Shown: positions 11,549 through 24,191, counted from the stretch's first letter. The stretch: 64,000 bases of DNA from Edaphochlamys debaryana (GCA_016858145.1 JAEHOE010000040.1:849763-913762), one strand, 5' to 3'. Notes: generated by a model from the letters alone, not told the origin. Program-made: numbers and translations.

Positions 11549-12862
11549 GCTCGCACTCCTTGGGCTTCCCGCCATGGGCTCCGCCGGAACGAAGTGCGCC
11601 CGCGGGGCCAACTTAGACAAGCATTGCCGGTCTCATTGCCGAAATGGTTCAATGCAAATTGTATCTTTCCTTGGTGAGGGGAGGACTAGACGAAGGCCTG
11701 CCGAAGGACAGTGGCTCGGCAGGAAGGGGCACGCAAGTTAACAACTGATAATAATGATATATTGTTAAAAGCAGAGGGAGGACACTAGTCAACGGCGTGC
11801 GACGTTCTGACCGACTGCACACTCTGTACTGCCGCGTAGGCTTGTCGGGAGCCAGTCCTGGCCAACCAAGCACTGAGGACAGCACTGAACATAATCGCCG
11901 AAACGCATGGCTAGCAGCACGCGCGAACAGCGCCCGCCTTGCCCGCGGGCGGGTTAGTGCCGAACATGCTGCTCCCTCGCGGGCGGGTGCTCCCTGCCGC
12001 GTGACCCAGCTCACGGTGCGGGCCGCTATTGCTCTCCACTCTCCACCCGGACTGCGCGACCCAGCGAGGACAGCGTCGGGGCTTTGCAGGGGGGCAAGGA
12101 GGGCAGAGTCGGGCAGAGGCCTTGGAGCCTCATGGAGGCGGCCGTGGCAGTCAAGCCTTGGGTCAAGCCGTGTCAAGCTGATGCGAAGCGGAGGCCCTCC
12201 GCGCCATCCAACCGGTGCCAGCGGGCTTGCCTGCCCTCACCACGCCTCTCCTCGCAAGGGGCGCAACGGGCTTGTCCCGTCGTCTCGTGAGCCCAGCAGC
12301 ACTAGAACGCAACTTTGGCCAATGAGCCTTGGCCCGTGCCACTGAGCCCAGGCCGTGCTGGGCCGTGTGACTCCATTGCGGCAGAAACGATAACAGGCGC
12401 GAGCCGTGGAGTCCCGGCTGGGCCGTGAACAGCGCAGTGCAAAAGGAAGCGGAAAGGCATTAGAAAAGGCACACAAGCGTCCACGGCAACAGATCCCTGA
12501 CCCCTTATGGTACCCCAGCACAGCTCCTGCCAGCAGTCGTCCTCTAGACCCGCAGACGCCGCCGCCTTTGCCGGCCTCTAATTTGGCCCCCAATCTGCCC
12601 AGGGAGGCAGCGCAGGTTGGTGCAACGGTCTCCCTCCGTCTCTCCCTTGAGGGCACATACCAGGACCCCCCAGCCTCGCCCCCGCTTCCTCTACCATCAA
12701 CCGCCAATCGTGTTCCCCTTAAGGGGGCAGGCCCGGACGCCCACGCGTGGCTGCATTCTGGCAGCCGTGGAGCCCGCCGAGCTGGCGAGGGAGCTGGCCA
12801 CGTCCCATGAGCGTGGCTGACAAGGTGCCTTGGCCAGGTGGCGGTGCGTGTGCCGCGGGGGC
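11549..12862. promoter_or_regulatory. Intergenic 1.3 kb: 3' UTR of the pherophorin-type gene and promoter of the giant wall-protein gene
   Basis: No convincing exon is seen here. An AT-rich island near 11735-11780, in otherwise GC-rich DNA, contains a TATA-like run (atatatc read on the minus strand, about 11756-11763) some 210 bp upstream of the chosen minus-strand start at 11548; it is a plausible core promoter. I did not find an exact TGTAA on the minus strand for the upstream gene. Confidence 0.4.
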
Positions 12863-15800
12863 TCAGCAGCCGGTGGCCCAGCAGAGCGGCCCCACGCCCT
12901 TGAAGCCGCTCCGGCACTGCGGGGGCGGGGCCAAGTATGAAGGATGTGTGAGGCGGACTGGAGTGGACGTGCACGCCGGTGTAGAAGACAGTCAAGTTGG
13001 GCACACGTGCGCGTGGAGGGGGGTTGTGTGTCTCAGGAGCGGTAGGTGTGCCATTCCCAGCCGAAAGCCTCGGGCTCAGCGCATGCATTCGCATGTCCCA
13101 GTCCGGGGCTTTGTGCGGCTCCTCCTCTCGCCCCGAGCAGGCGTACCTTGTCGTAGCACAGCAGAGCCTCTTGGTCCTGAGGTAGCGAGGGCAGGATGGG
13201 CAGTCAGGCAAACAGACAGGGAGGGCTGTGTAGGACAGCCTACAGTAGCAGCCTGCATGCTCGCTTTCACCTTGTTACTCGGGCACTCGAGAGCTCTCCC
13301 AGCTCCGTTGCCGTACGTCTTCTTGGCGCAGCTGACCCCTATGTCCGTTTGGCCGTTCACACTGGGGATTGGGGAGGGGCAAGCGGCTTGGGGAAGGCGT
13401 AGCCAGGTTTGGAGAAGAAAAGGCGGCTTTGGGAGAGGCCCGGCCAGGTTTGCGGAAGGGCCGAGGCCGATGAGTGGGAGGTGGACGTTTGTGAGGAAGC
13501 GCAGGTTGGTGCAACGGGCTGGAATCCGTCGCGTTCTCCCTTGAGGCCACACACCAGTTCGGGGAGCAGATGCAGCAGCCGACAGAGGAGTAGCCCGAGC
13601 GACACTTGGGCTGCGCGGCGTTCAGTGACAGGGCAGGACAGGGTCAGGTACAGGCTTGCAGAAATGCGCTGAGGAGCCCTGTAGTGCCCCTCTGGCCGAC
13701 TCACGTAGTACAGAGCGCCCGCCTGCTCGCAGCCCTGGGAGTTGGACCGCTCGCAGCGCCTGCGGGCCCCGTGCAAGTTCATGCCGTCGCCTGCGGGGTG
13801 GGGAAAGGGGTGGTGGTACCTGGTGGTACAGCAAGACCGCGAAACACGTCCGCCAGCCTGCATCCCGCCATCCCGCCCGCCATCCATGTGGTTCAAAGGG
13901 GCAGCATGGTCGATGTCTTGAGGCCTCGAGCAGGCTCGAGCGACTGGCAGCCGACCTTGACCCACCGAACTTCCACGGGTAGCCAGATCCCCGGCCGTAG
14001 GGTGCTACGAGGAGCGGGGTGGGACACACTGGCCGTTAGCGCCGCACCAGGAGTCCAGGACACGTGCAGCAGATTGGTGACTGCACATCACCGGATTGCC
14101 AAACGCCATGGCCCCCTGCACCCTCCACGCACAGGGCTTGAGGCACAGGGCTCCGGTATCCGTGAAGCCAGAGGGGCAGTTCTGCGGCGGCGGAACACGG
14201 GGTAGGCTGGGGCTGAACGGAGGGCGGCCCCAACAAGAAGCAGAAGACGCCGCAGCGAGAGCTGGTGGCGGGCAGCAAGGACGAGAGCGATGCGGCCGTT
14301 TTATGGGTTTGCGAGGGTGGGTTAGGGGGAGCTGGAGGCTCAGGGCTGGGTGGCTCCCGAGGTTGGATTAGGCGGAGATGGAGGCTCCGGTCTTGGTAGC
14401 TGGTCTTGGCGAGGGTGGGCTAGGGGGAGCTGGAGGCACCGGGGAGTTCGGGCTCGGGGGCTCCGGCGAGGGGTGGATCCGGCAAAACAAACCATTTTGG
14501 CACAGTTTGGGCCCACCCACTACTGCCCGCGCACCTGCCAGCACACGGGGCCGACCATGTAATACCTGTGTGGGGAGGGGGCAGGGGAGGAGGTTTGGCA
14601 GGAGGCACATGCAATCAAGAGGCTTGGGCCTCTCGCCGTGCCTAAAACCTCGTGCCTAGGAAACCCCGCTGTGACTTGGGGGGACCAGACGCGGTTAGCC
14701 ACCCGCCTTACCCAGAGTCACACTGCGGGTAGCACAGAAGGCCGGTGGGGTCCTTGACTGTTCCAGAAGGACAGACATTGACGGGGTTGCCAACGCCGCG
14801 GCTGTACACTCCCACACAGAAGCAGTTGCCGTTCAAGCACAACTTTGTTCGGAAGGTATCCTGCAGCGGGTCATGGGGAGGCGTGCATCAGCCATGTTTG
14901 TAGGCAGCCCCAATACCCCTGTACCCACCACCCCAGATGATTTCGGACATCAAGCTGGTTGGGTCACATCCCTCGGTCACATCCCTTCCCTCGTGCTGTT
15001 TTCCCCGTTCCCCTCCGGGGCGCGCTGAGGGTTGCACGGCTTATTTTTGGCTGACTGTCCGCTTTCTCTCTGAGCATCGTCCCCCCCGGACCCCCCCTGG
15101 ACCCCCCGACCCCCCGCCCGTGCCCTCACGTCTTTGTGCGCTTTCCACAAGAATATGATGCCGTCCGCATGTAGGGCTGGTAGGTTGAGGATGCTGCGCA
15201 GGTCCTTGGCCAGCTCCAGGCGGCCGTCAACCTCAATTCTAACCGCCACGCCATTATCATCTTCGAAGGCAGGTAGGGAGGCAGCGGAAGGGGCGGGGCG
15301 AGGTGATGAGCGGGATAGGGGGCCCCAAGGGGCCGTGAGGAGGGAGTGTTCCTAGGCCCCCGGACTAGCAGCCCGCACTCAGGCCGTCATGGCGTCGTCC
15401 GTGTGAGCGCCCTGCCTCTCACCTATCCGAACGGCCAGCGACGCCCCTCCTGTGAATCTAACTATAGGCCCGAGGATGTCCCCGAAGCTGTTTCCGCTCT
15501 GGAGGATCTTTGAAACATCGTTGGTGAGTGTGGCCGCTGCGGGGAGGAAACAGACGGAGCAGAGGGGGGAAGCAGGCTTATCAATTGAGAATTGAGAAGC
15601 ACCTTCATGTACTTCATGCCATGAGGGTCACAGATAAGCTGTACGACCTGACTCCACGTTCATCTCCATACACCTCAGACAGCACCCGTCAACGCACCAA
15701 GGACGTACTCGAAGCTCCAGTCCGAGGCGCTGCGGTAGGGGGGCAGGCCACACGGGGTGAGATCTATCCTCATGGCTATCTTCACATCCTCTGTGCCCCC

Positions 15801-18800
15801 TCCCTGATGCATGCGCTCCCCGGCTGCACTCCTCCCTCCTCATCCAGCTGACCTCTTGTATCGCCACTGGATGCTGCTGGAGAGGCTCATGAGGCTGCTG
15901 AGGTCGATCTCCAGCTGGTCCTCCAGCGTGATCTGCGGCAGGACACGGGGGTGGGGCGACGGAGGGAGTCAGTCCTGGATCCCTGCTGTAAGTGTGTGAC
16001 TCCGAATGGGAGCAGGCCCCTAGCATGGGGAGAGCCGCTCTGCAAAAGCGTCCCAGGCTTGCAGCGCCCCGCCGCGGGTAGCATCCGGCCTACACCTCGT
16101 CCCAGCCTAAAACTATTGCGCACCGTGGGGCCGGCAGCCTCGGCGGTCAGGATTACTTCCTTTGTGGAGCCAGCAGTGTCTGCAGGGCGGGACAGGTGCA
16201 GCCCACCTGTGAGACCACCCCAACTACATGCACGTGACTCCGATGCTCGCCCGCAAGCCCAAGCAGCGCGCCCGGCCGCCTCGCTCCCAACCCACTGATT
16301 CCGAGCGCGGCGTCCATGGACATCTCAATGTTGGCCACCGCCTTCTTGGAGGAAGATGATTCGACGTCGAGGCTCCACGTCACCTGGGCAGGACCGGGGC
16401 CGCATGGGGGCGTCTAGTCAGTAATGTGCGTAAAGGTCGGTAACCCCTGCGTGTGCCATTTGAACTGTCCCAGGCCACTACTCGATTGCACGCACCCTGC
16501 CGCCCATGAGGATGTTGACGCGCTTGTTGACGGTTGCAAAGAACGATGGGTTGGAGGCGCTGAAAGCAGGGAGCAGTGCGCATGTATGGGGTGGGGGGCA
16601 TTGGAATAAGCCAAAAAAGCACCATGCAGGCATCAAACCTCGAGCAAAACCCCCGGCTCACTCGGACCAGGAGTAGAGCCAGGCGTTGCTGACCGGCATG
16701 ACCATGTAGGAGGTGTCAAAGTTGCTGCCGTAGCTGAACCCGACCTTGGTCAGGGCCAGGGTGAACTCGCCGAACTCCGTCTCAATGGGTGGGGAGGTGA
16801 AGCCCTTGGGGACGGGGCAGGGGTGCAGGGTGCGAAGCCGGTTAGCCGCCCGATTCAAGGGAGCCGCCCACATTGAGGTAAAGCAAACGCTCATCTGTCC
16901 TGGCACGTGCAACAAGGCGGGTAGGCGCAGCAGCACACCCCACACGCATGTGCCCAACTTACTTCCAGTCCTATGATGAAAGTGTTCTGGCAGGGGTTGA
17001 CCGCCGCGCACACAGAGATCTTGGTGGTCTCACTGTTAGGGGAAGGGTGGGGGGAGCAGGCGAAAGGGTATGGCACCAGTCAGGGAAAGGGCCAAACGGC
17101 ACGGTATGGCTAGGTGTCCTGCTCGGAGCCCGCGCTTCATGCGTTCCCAGGCCCAGCCTCCACTCACAGCCAGGACGACTCCTTCTTGGACTGCTCCTTC
17201 TTGGATTCATCCTCCTCCTCCTCGCCCTCCACCTCGGGCTTCTCCCACCCCTGGGGTAACGGAGCGCACCGTGGCGGCAGGGGTCAGCACGACCACGCAT
17301 CCCACGACCACCCGCGCCTCCTTCAGACCCTACCCCACCCCAACCCCCGGCAGCCTGCCCCGTTGCCGTACAATAGAACGCTTTTCCCTCCCTACCCAGT
17401 GCCCTGCATACGCCCCCCCTCGTTCGCACCACGGACGCGTATCCCAGCACGTAGCTCTCCGCCTCCATGACGTTGTCGGCGATGTTGGCGCATGCGGCGT
17501 CGATGTCGTCGTTGCCGCTCTCGTACGACGCGATCTCCTCGCCTGTGTAGATGGGGATGCGCAGCTCCTGCAGGAACGAGTTGCCCAGCAGCGAGGACAT
17601 GCGCAGCGTGTCGAACATGTTGCCGGCGGGCGTGCCGGCGGCGGCCTTGGCGGGGAGGCGCTGGGGGACACGGGGCCGGGACGGGAAGGGGAGGGGCGCG
17701 GCGGGAAAAGACGTGAAGGGATGGATGGGTGGGGTGGGCGAGGTGGGCATGCATGCTCAGGTGAGAGGCCCAGGAAGAGCGGTCCCTTGCACGAGTGGGG
17801 TGTTCGTGCTGGGCATTCGCACCTGCACTGTCTCCAGGAAGCCCCCAATGATGGGCGGGTTGGAGATGGCGTCGATGATGTTTTGGACGCCTTGCAGGCA
17901 CGACAGGCTCGTGGCTGGAGTGCACGGGCACGATGAGGGCAGAGCGGCAAGAGCATGCAGTAAGGACCAGGAAAGGCGCGTATGGTGAGAGCCCCAGCGT
18001 GTCAGCAGCAGCCTTACGGAGGGACGGTGGTGGGGGGCTGGGCGGCGGCCCGTCAATTTGTGCGCACGCTCTGTTCACAAAACCGCCGATGCCGCAGCCC
18101 TCTGGCAGGTCGGTCACATCAGTTCCGTTGCCGCCGGTTATGGCCACGACCGTGTAGTCCGAGAGCTCGGGCCTGCGCACGGGTGGATCAGCAGCCCGGG
18201 CGTAATGTACCTCAGTTGACGATGCTCCACGGGGGGCGTGAGGCTACGCCTGTTGGTGGCTCGAGGGGTCGGCATGGCTAGGCTAGGCATGTCGTGGGCC
18301 AGCCTCCATGTCTGCATCGTTACCGTTGGCCCACCTGCAGTTGGGCCCCGTGAAGATCTCCCTCCACAGGGGCAGCGCCTCGTCCACAAGGCCCTGGCGG
18401 TCGTGAGCGGGAGGCACAGCAGCAGCGGCGCTCCGGTGGTTAGAGTGCCGTAACACGTGATGTCACGAGAGCTGAAATGCCAGGCTGGGTGCTACTGCTG
18501 ACCTGCATGTCGGTTATGCGGGTGGCGGTGCCGTCGGCTTCGGCGGGCAGGCCCCCGCATATCTTGATCAGGTTGGGCTGGCAGTCCTCGAGCATGAAGT
18601 CCCGAGAGAAGAAGAGGCCCGCGTCCGCAACGGCGGCCATCACCGTCCTACGCGGGGACGCAGGGCACCCGGGAGGAGGCACAAACCTCGGTCGATTGTG
18701 CACGGGATTGGAAGTACCCCACCGATGTAGCCAGCCAGCTAGATGGGGCAGACCCCGCCGAGCTGCGGAGCGGGACCCTACGCTGCCATCTGTTCGCCGG

Positions 18801-20537
18801 TGACGATGCAGTCGGGGACAGAAAGTTTGAAGCCGGCCCGCTCCGTGCCGGCCGTTAGGGAGATGTATAGGCAAAAGGAGCACTGCATCCCAACGTAGGG
18901 CGGGCTTGGAGAGGGCGGAGCGAGGGGGCTCGCCGGCGGTGCGATGGGGGGGTCAGGCGAGGGCTCCGGAGAGGGCGGGGGCGGGGGCGAGGGTGGAGAC
19001 ATGGGAGAAGCCGAAGGCTTGGAGGAAGATTTGGGCGGGGAAGGTGGTGGGCGAGTCCGGGCCGGCAGGGGAGGCGGCCGCTTGCGCGGCGGAGGGGGCG
19101 GCGACCTTTTGGGCGGCGGCGGCGACTTGGGCGACGGCAAGCGCTTGGGCGGAGGCGGGCTCGGCAGCCTGGCGACCGAAATGGGGCAACAGTCGTGCTT
19201 CTTGTCGAACAGGGCGATCGCGCAGGAGCCATTGGGCATGCCTGGGGGAGACAACGGGGAGGGGGGGGGCCGGGTTAAGAGCCCTCTCTGTGTCGTGTGG
19301 TTCTCTGAGGCAGGGGACTGTGCACAGGATCCCAATCCCCCCCTCCCCCAGACAGCGCCATGCACGCCCGACCTTCCGGCGGCACGCATAGCTGCTCGAG
19401 CGTGGTGCACCCCTCGCCCCTCCTGTTCTTGGACAGGCTGATGCACAGGCGCATGTCGTTGGCCTTGGCCAGGCTCAGGCCCACCCCAGTGAGAATGAGC
19501 ACAGTCGAGTTGGGGGGGCCGTCCCGGGGGCGGCCCCACGTGGGCGCGACGCGGTTGAGGCGGCCGCCCACAGTGGCATTGACCACGTTGTTGACGTAGC
19601 ATTCGGATTTGACGTTGATCTGCAATCGGGCAGGGATGCAGGCAACGGGACCTCGTGAGCAGCAGCAGCCGGAGCGGACGGGGCCGTCGTGTGCACGCCC
19701 TCCCCCAACGGCTGAACACAGGCGACAGCTGGCCATCCCCATGCTCTTACCTCAATCTTGTTGAGATCCGCCCTCGAGCAGCAGTAGCGGTTGTTGCATC
19801 CTGCAGGGAGTCCAGCACCGCCAGGGGATTAGGCGCGGGCAGTACAGGGGTGGAAGAGAGGTTGCCGGCACTTCTCCTCGCGGGACCCCTCTCAGTCCAC
19901 AATAATAGCAATTTTGGTTTCTAGGCCTTCATGACCCCCTGTCAGGACACTGCTCAGAGCGCCCAACAGCCCACCCCACCACCCAGCAGCCCCGTAATGG
20001 TGCTTGCCTGCAGGCACCGCGGCCTTGATCCGGAAGCAATACCGCCCAGGCGCGACCTGCACAGCCGTTGGCGCGATGCTGAACGCCGAGGGTGCCTTTT
20101 GGCAGATGAAATAGGGAAAGGAGGCGAAGCGACCTGACTGCAGCGGGCTCGTGGACGGCTGCGCGGAGGCCGACCTGGGAGGGGCAAAGGGGTGGGGGGG
20201 GGGGGGCTGCGTGTGTGCTACCGGCGCAGCCGGGGCCACCCGGGGCGGGGCCCAGACCCTGGCGTGCGTGACAGAATCACGGCACGGCGCCCTCACTCCT
20301 CCCAAGCCACTGTCTGCCAAGTTGCTGTTCCCCGTATTGAATATCGCGGTGGATACTAGGGCCGGAACGGGCGGTAAGAGCAATGGGCGCCGAGGTGGCA
20401 TGCAAGCATCCTCCATCCTTCTCAGAGCCAGCAACACTCTACAGTTAGCATCAGGGACCAAGTAACTTGTCGTCGACGTTCGTCTAAGCTACTCACGCTA
20501 GCAGTACAGCCAGCGCCGCGAATGGTAGGACCGCCAT
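12863..20537 (-). CDS. Pherophorin-type protein with long C-terminal extension and cysteine-rich tail, about 1053 aa, 30 exons
   Basis: Exons: 20537-20497, 20438-20297, 20158-20008, 19800-19751, 19619-19373, 19241-18782, 18647-18503, 18393-18335, 18172-~18068, ~17907-17823, 17660-17430, 17250-17168, 17032-16963, 16804-16662, 16559-16496, 16383-16296, 16179-16124, 15932-15853, 15729-15698, 15536-15423, 15260-15130, 14860-14712, 14565-14535, 14181-14133, 14004-13966, 13790-13705, 13610-13555, 13361-13271, 13176-13147, 12916-12863. Signal peptide MAVLPFAALAVLLAAVLLAL. Pherophorin domain 1 about aa 74-205 (FPYFICQ, YCFRIK, CNNRYCCSRADLNKIE, CTTLEQLC). Basic Pro-rich linker about 240-322. Pherophorin-like domain 2 about 326-495 (CSFCLYISL, DCQPNLIKICGG, GYTV-like DYTVVAI). 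A region unknown to me about 500-860, with an acidic/Lys stretch near EEEEDESKKEQSKK. Cys-rich tail 860-1053 (LLCYPQCDSGYYMVGPVCW, CAKKTYGNGAG, LCYDKCRSGFKGVGPLCW). The exon pair around 18068/17907 is uncertain. Extracellular-matrix role inferred from the family. Confidence 0.8.
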
Positions 20538-21422
20538 GGAGCGAGCGTAGTGCTCCACCAGCGTACCCGGCCTCGATTATGCAAGCGCAACTAGGACGTA
20601 ATAGGGGATCCCGAGCCCGGCGAAACGACTGGCGTGTGACCTGGCGCACCAGCTATTGAATGAATCTGGCTGTCCCAAAGGCGGGCGGCAGTTCTGTGAG
20701 TCGCTGAAGGCCCACGAGGCTGGCCTGCGTTAGGTGTTAATAACCACAGTATGAACTTACGCGGTAGCCTTCGGTTGATCGGCACGGCAGCAGCCAATAC
20801 CATCGTACAACGGTTGGCGCCTGTTGGCGCACCTGCGCGCAGGCGTAGCTTGAGACCCCTTTCATGAGAGGTCGGGGAGGTGGCCATGCCTGTGCTCTAA
20901 ACGGCCGCTTGCCCCCCAACGGCCCCGCCGTGCCGCACCAATACCCGCCTAGTTCCCTCTAGTTCCGCCGTGTGAACATGCCCTTGGTGGTCCTGGCGAG
21001 ATGACTCCTCATGCCACGAGCAATGGTAGGACCCGCTATCCTCGTGAGGGGTGATGCTGTTGAGCGCAGAGGGCAGAGGGCCGACCCTGATCCTTGCCGT
21101 CTGCACCAGGGGTCTGCACCGCGTGGTACCGCCCGCAACCCGTCAAAGCACACGCGATGTGACCCAGCACATAGCCCTCCTCCAGTATCTGCCCGTGCCT
21201 TACAACACTTCCACCGCACGCGGTGTCGCCACTTTGCAGCGCTGCACTCCGGACGCGACGCCATTCCACGCAACAGCCTTCCACGCTGAGCCCCGCCTTC
21301 TCAGGATGCGTCATGATTAGCAAAGTATTATGACAAGCAAGAAGCTGCCAGTAGATCGACGCGGAGGCTAGAGCCTGCAGCTCTTCCTCGGCTCTTGTGT
21401 AGCGGGCAGATGAGCCGGCGCC
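20538..21422. promoter_or_regulatory. Divergent promoter region between the pherophorin-type and GT49 genes
   Basis: 885 bp separate the two start codons, which point away from each other. No coding exon or repeat stands out. A shared bidirectional promoter would fit joint expression of a wall protein and a glycan-building enzyme, but no specific element could be named from sequence alone. Confidence 0.4.
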
Positions 21423-23562
21423 ATGGATCCGCGAGCGATGCAGCTTCTTTGGACTACACTGGCTCTAGTTATGCTGCTTGGAGCCCCGGCGCTGGTCTCT
21501 GCGAAGCCAGAGCAATTGACAGCTGCGGCCAAGGGCGACCTTCTTCAGCGCTGCTTCAACAAGCACTATAACAGCACTCCGGGGGTCTTCGAGGACTTCC
21601 TGCGTGGCTTCAACACGAGGTGCGTGTCAAGGGTGGACACACGAACCCCGACCATTACCCCGCCAAACGGGGCCCGCGTGTCCATCCTCGCAGCCTTCAG
21701 CTGCACACCGTGCTGTGGAGCGAGAAGGAGCTGGAGCCCCCAATGTCAGTGACAGTGTTTGTGGGGGCGACCATGGAGCGGCTGCAGGCGCTGGAAGCAC
21801 AGTGTCGCAGCTACCCGGGGCCCCTTTCGGCTGCCATCTATGTGCCTCTGTTGCAGCAGGAAGACGGCGAAGACCTGACGAAGGTGGGACATGTGAATGC
21901 CGGCAATCCAGATCGATGCCAACCTTATACGCGTGCCTCACCGCTGGGCCCGCCTGACGTGTGCAGGAGAACCAGGACCACATTAAGAAGGCGGCGTCCG
22001 CCCTCAAGGCCCTCTTCCAGAGGTGCGTTTCCCCCTGCACCCGCCCGCCTCCCCTTGCTCTCGAGGCCCCCCCCAGCCGCCATCCTTCCTCATGCTGCCT
22101 CCGCAGGGCCGAGGCCTCCCCCACCTACTGCGCGCTGACCGTGCAGCTGCTGTACGAGGCGGTGGCGGACCCCCCGCTGGCGGCCATCGTGCCCATCAAC
22201 ACGCTGCGCAACGCGGCCCTGCTGGCTGCCACCACGCCCCTGGTGGCGCTGGTGGACGTGGACCTGGCGCCCTCGGACAGCCTGGGGGCGCGGGTGCTCA
22301 AGCCGGGGAGCGACAGGTGGGGCGGCGGGTGGGGGGCAGGGAAGCCTGGGTCGGTGACGCGCGGGAGGGCCGCGGGGCCCGGGGTGTGGAGCCCGGCCCT
22401 GCACCAGTGTGTGGCTGTGGGCAGAGGAGCCAGGAGGCCGTTGGCAAGACCTTCCTTGCATTGCCCTGTGCAGCCTCAGGGAGATTACGGACGGCTGTGA
22501 GAAGCGCGCGGTGTGGGTGCTGCCGGCGTGGGAGACGCACAAGCGGCTGAGCATGGAGGAGGGGACTAAGGTGGCGGACCAAGCGCTCAAAGGTACGCTG
22601 GGAGAACATGGCAGAACGCTCGCCTGTATGCGTCGCACTTGCCACTGCGGCCGAAGTGTCCCCGCCGCAATAAGCAGAAAGTCCATGGAGCTCTTGCCCC
22701 TTTCCTCCTGTCTCTCACTGCCCCCAGGCGACAAGGCCCAGCTTCGGCAGTTCGACGAGGAGTCCCGGCTGCACTGGTTCGCCAAGCTGGCCTACCGCAA
22801 GGGGCACGCCCCGACCAACTTCAGCCGCTGGCTTGACGCGCAGGAGCCGTACGACGTTGCCTACGACGTCAACTATGAGCCCTGGTTCATCATCAGCAGG
22901 TATGGACGCAGGGGGTGTGGTGTGCACACATAGAGTGCAGCGCCAGAGCTGCGGCACAGTTGGTTGTACCCGGCCCAGGCTTGCGGACAACTCGCCCTCT
23001 TCGGCGCGTGCACCGACCCCGTAGGTCCATGTCCCCCGCCTACGACGTGCGCTTCCGCGGCTACGGCTGGAACAAGGTGCAGCAGGTGGCGGCCGTGGCG
23101 CTGTCCAACTTCACCTTCCGCGTGCACCCGGACGCCTGGCTGGTGCACCGGCCGCACGCCAAGTCCAGCGGCCAGGCGCTGTACCGCCACCAGGATGGGG
23201 GCGGAGGGCGGAAGCGCACCGAGGAGGTGAGGCGCCGCTGGCCTGGGCTGGAAGCCAGCCTGAACCCCGGGTGTGGGGGTGTATGCCTGGCCTCGCCCCG
23301 TGGGCGACATGTCCGAAGGGACGGTGCGGGTATGTGGCAGCACTTCCTCACCGGCGCTGCGCCTTTGCCTGGTTGCCCGCAGACGCGCGAATGGAAGGGC
23401 ACCAGTGCGCCGCTGTCCCGGCTCTTCCACCGCCGTGTGTCGGCCCTGCGCCACGTGACGATCCGTGACATGAAGCGCGGAACCTATCGACCGGCGGTAG
23501 ACCCGCAGGTGCGGCACTGCAGGGCAGTGCTGCCGTGGTGGAAGGGTCAGGGGCCGACGTAG
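21423..23562 (+). CDS. GT49 family glycosyltransferase (LARGE/B4GAT1-like), about 441 aa
   Basis: Eight exons with agreeing phases: 21423-21619, 21694-21883, 21967-22022, 22107-22316, 22474-22592, 22728-22899, 23025-23226, 23383-23562. The N-terminus MQLLWTTLALVMLLGAPA plus LVSA is a signal peptide or signal anchor. The rest aligns by eye with the glucuronyltransferase-type domain of LARGE and B4GAT1: VTVFVGATMERLQALEAQC, PINTLRNAAL, the metal-binding DxD in LVDVDLAP (about residue 197), VLPAWETH, KGHAPTNFSRW, PYDVAYDVNYEPWFI, GYGWNKV and VHRPH near the end. Family members transfer GlcA from UDP-GlcA in the secretory pathway; the algal acceptor is unknown, possibly wall glycoprotein glycans. 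A single GT49 domain is present, with no GT8 xylosyl domain as in animal LARGE. TGTAA lies 245 nt after the stop. Confidence 0.88.
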
Positions 23563-23806
23563 CGGCAGGGAGAGGTCTCGGGCCACGCGCTTGGGAAGAC
23601 CCAAGACTTAGAGGACGCTGATGTCGTGTGACTGCCACGCTGGGGGGTATGGCTGAAGTACCGAGATGCTGCATGGTTGTCTGAACTCCACTGCCAAGGA
23701 GGCGCCGGGAGGTGCTGGGTAGGCCTTGCTATCCCAGGGGCAATGCAGGGTGAGTGCCGCCAGGCTGTTGAGCTCAGAAGTTGAGCAAGCCGGGTGGAGC
23801 AAGGCT

Positions 23807-23811
23807 TGTAA
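23807..23811 (+). terminator. TGTAA polyadenylation signal of the GT49 gene
   Basis: TGTAA is the usual poly(A) signal in chlamydomonad nuclear genes. It sits 245 nt downstream of the GT49 stop codon on the same strand. Confidence 0.6.
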
Positions 23812-23823
23812 CAAAGCCCCACT

Positions 23824-23828
23824 TTACA
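23824..23828 (-). terminator. TGTAA polyadenylation signal of the MsrB gene
   Basis: TGTAA read on the minus strand, 364 nt downstream of the MsrB stop at 24192. It lies only 12 bp from the plus-strand signal of the converging gene, so the two transcripts would overlap tail to tail by a few tens of bases. Confidence 0.5.
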
Positions 23829-24191
23829 TAGCCGCGTCCCACATGTATGCTCCGCTCCTCCATGGCAACATAGCCGTCTCAACAGCATGGCAGAACGGGA
23901 CAGAACATGTCAACCCTTGCCAGACCCTCACATATGCTCCTCTCCAGACCATAGGTCCACCATACCTCACATACCCGCCAAAGCTGAAAGGTTCATGATT
24001 GGCAAGTTCGCCGCCTCCCAACGTTCCAAGACTTTGTCACGCTAAGACAGTACGCCCCCCTCCTCTCTAACCACGCACAACACGCCCCTCGGGACGCCTG
24101 GGAAACCATGCGACGTTCGTGAGACTTCCCAGGGATCCTCCTCCTCCTGTTCGCAGCGGTCCGCCAATCCCAGGCCATTTCCCGCACCGGC

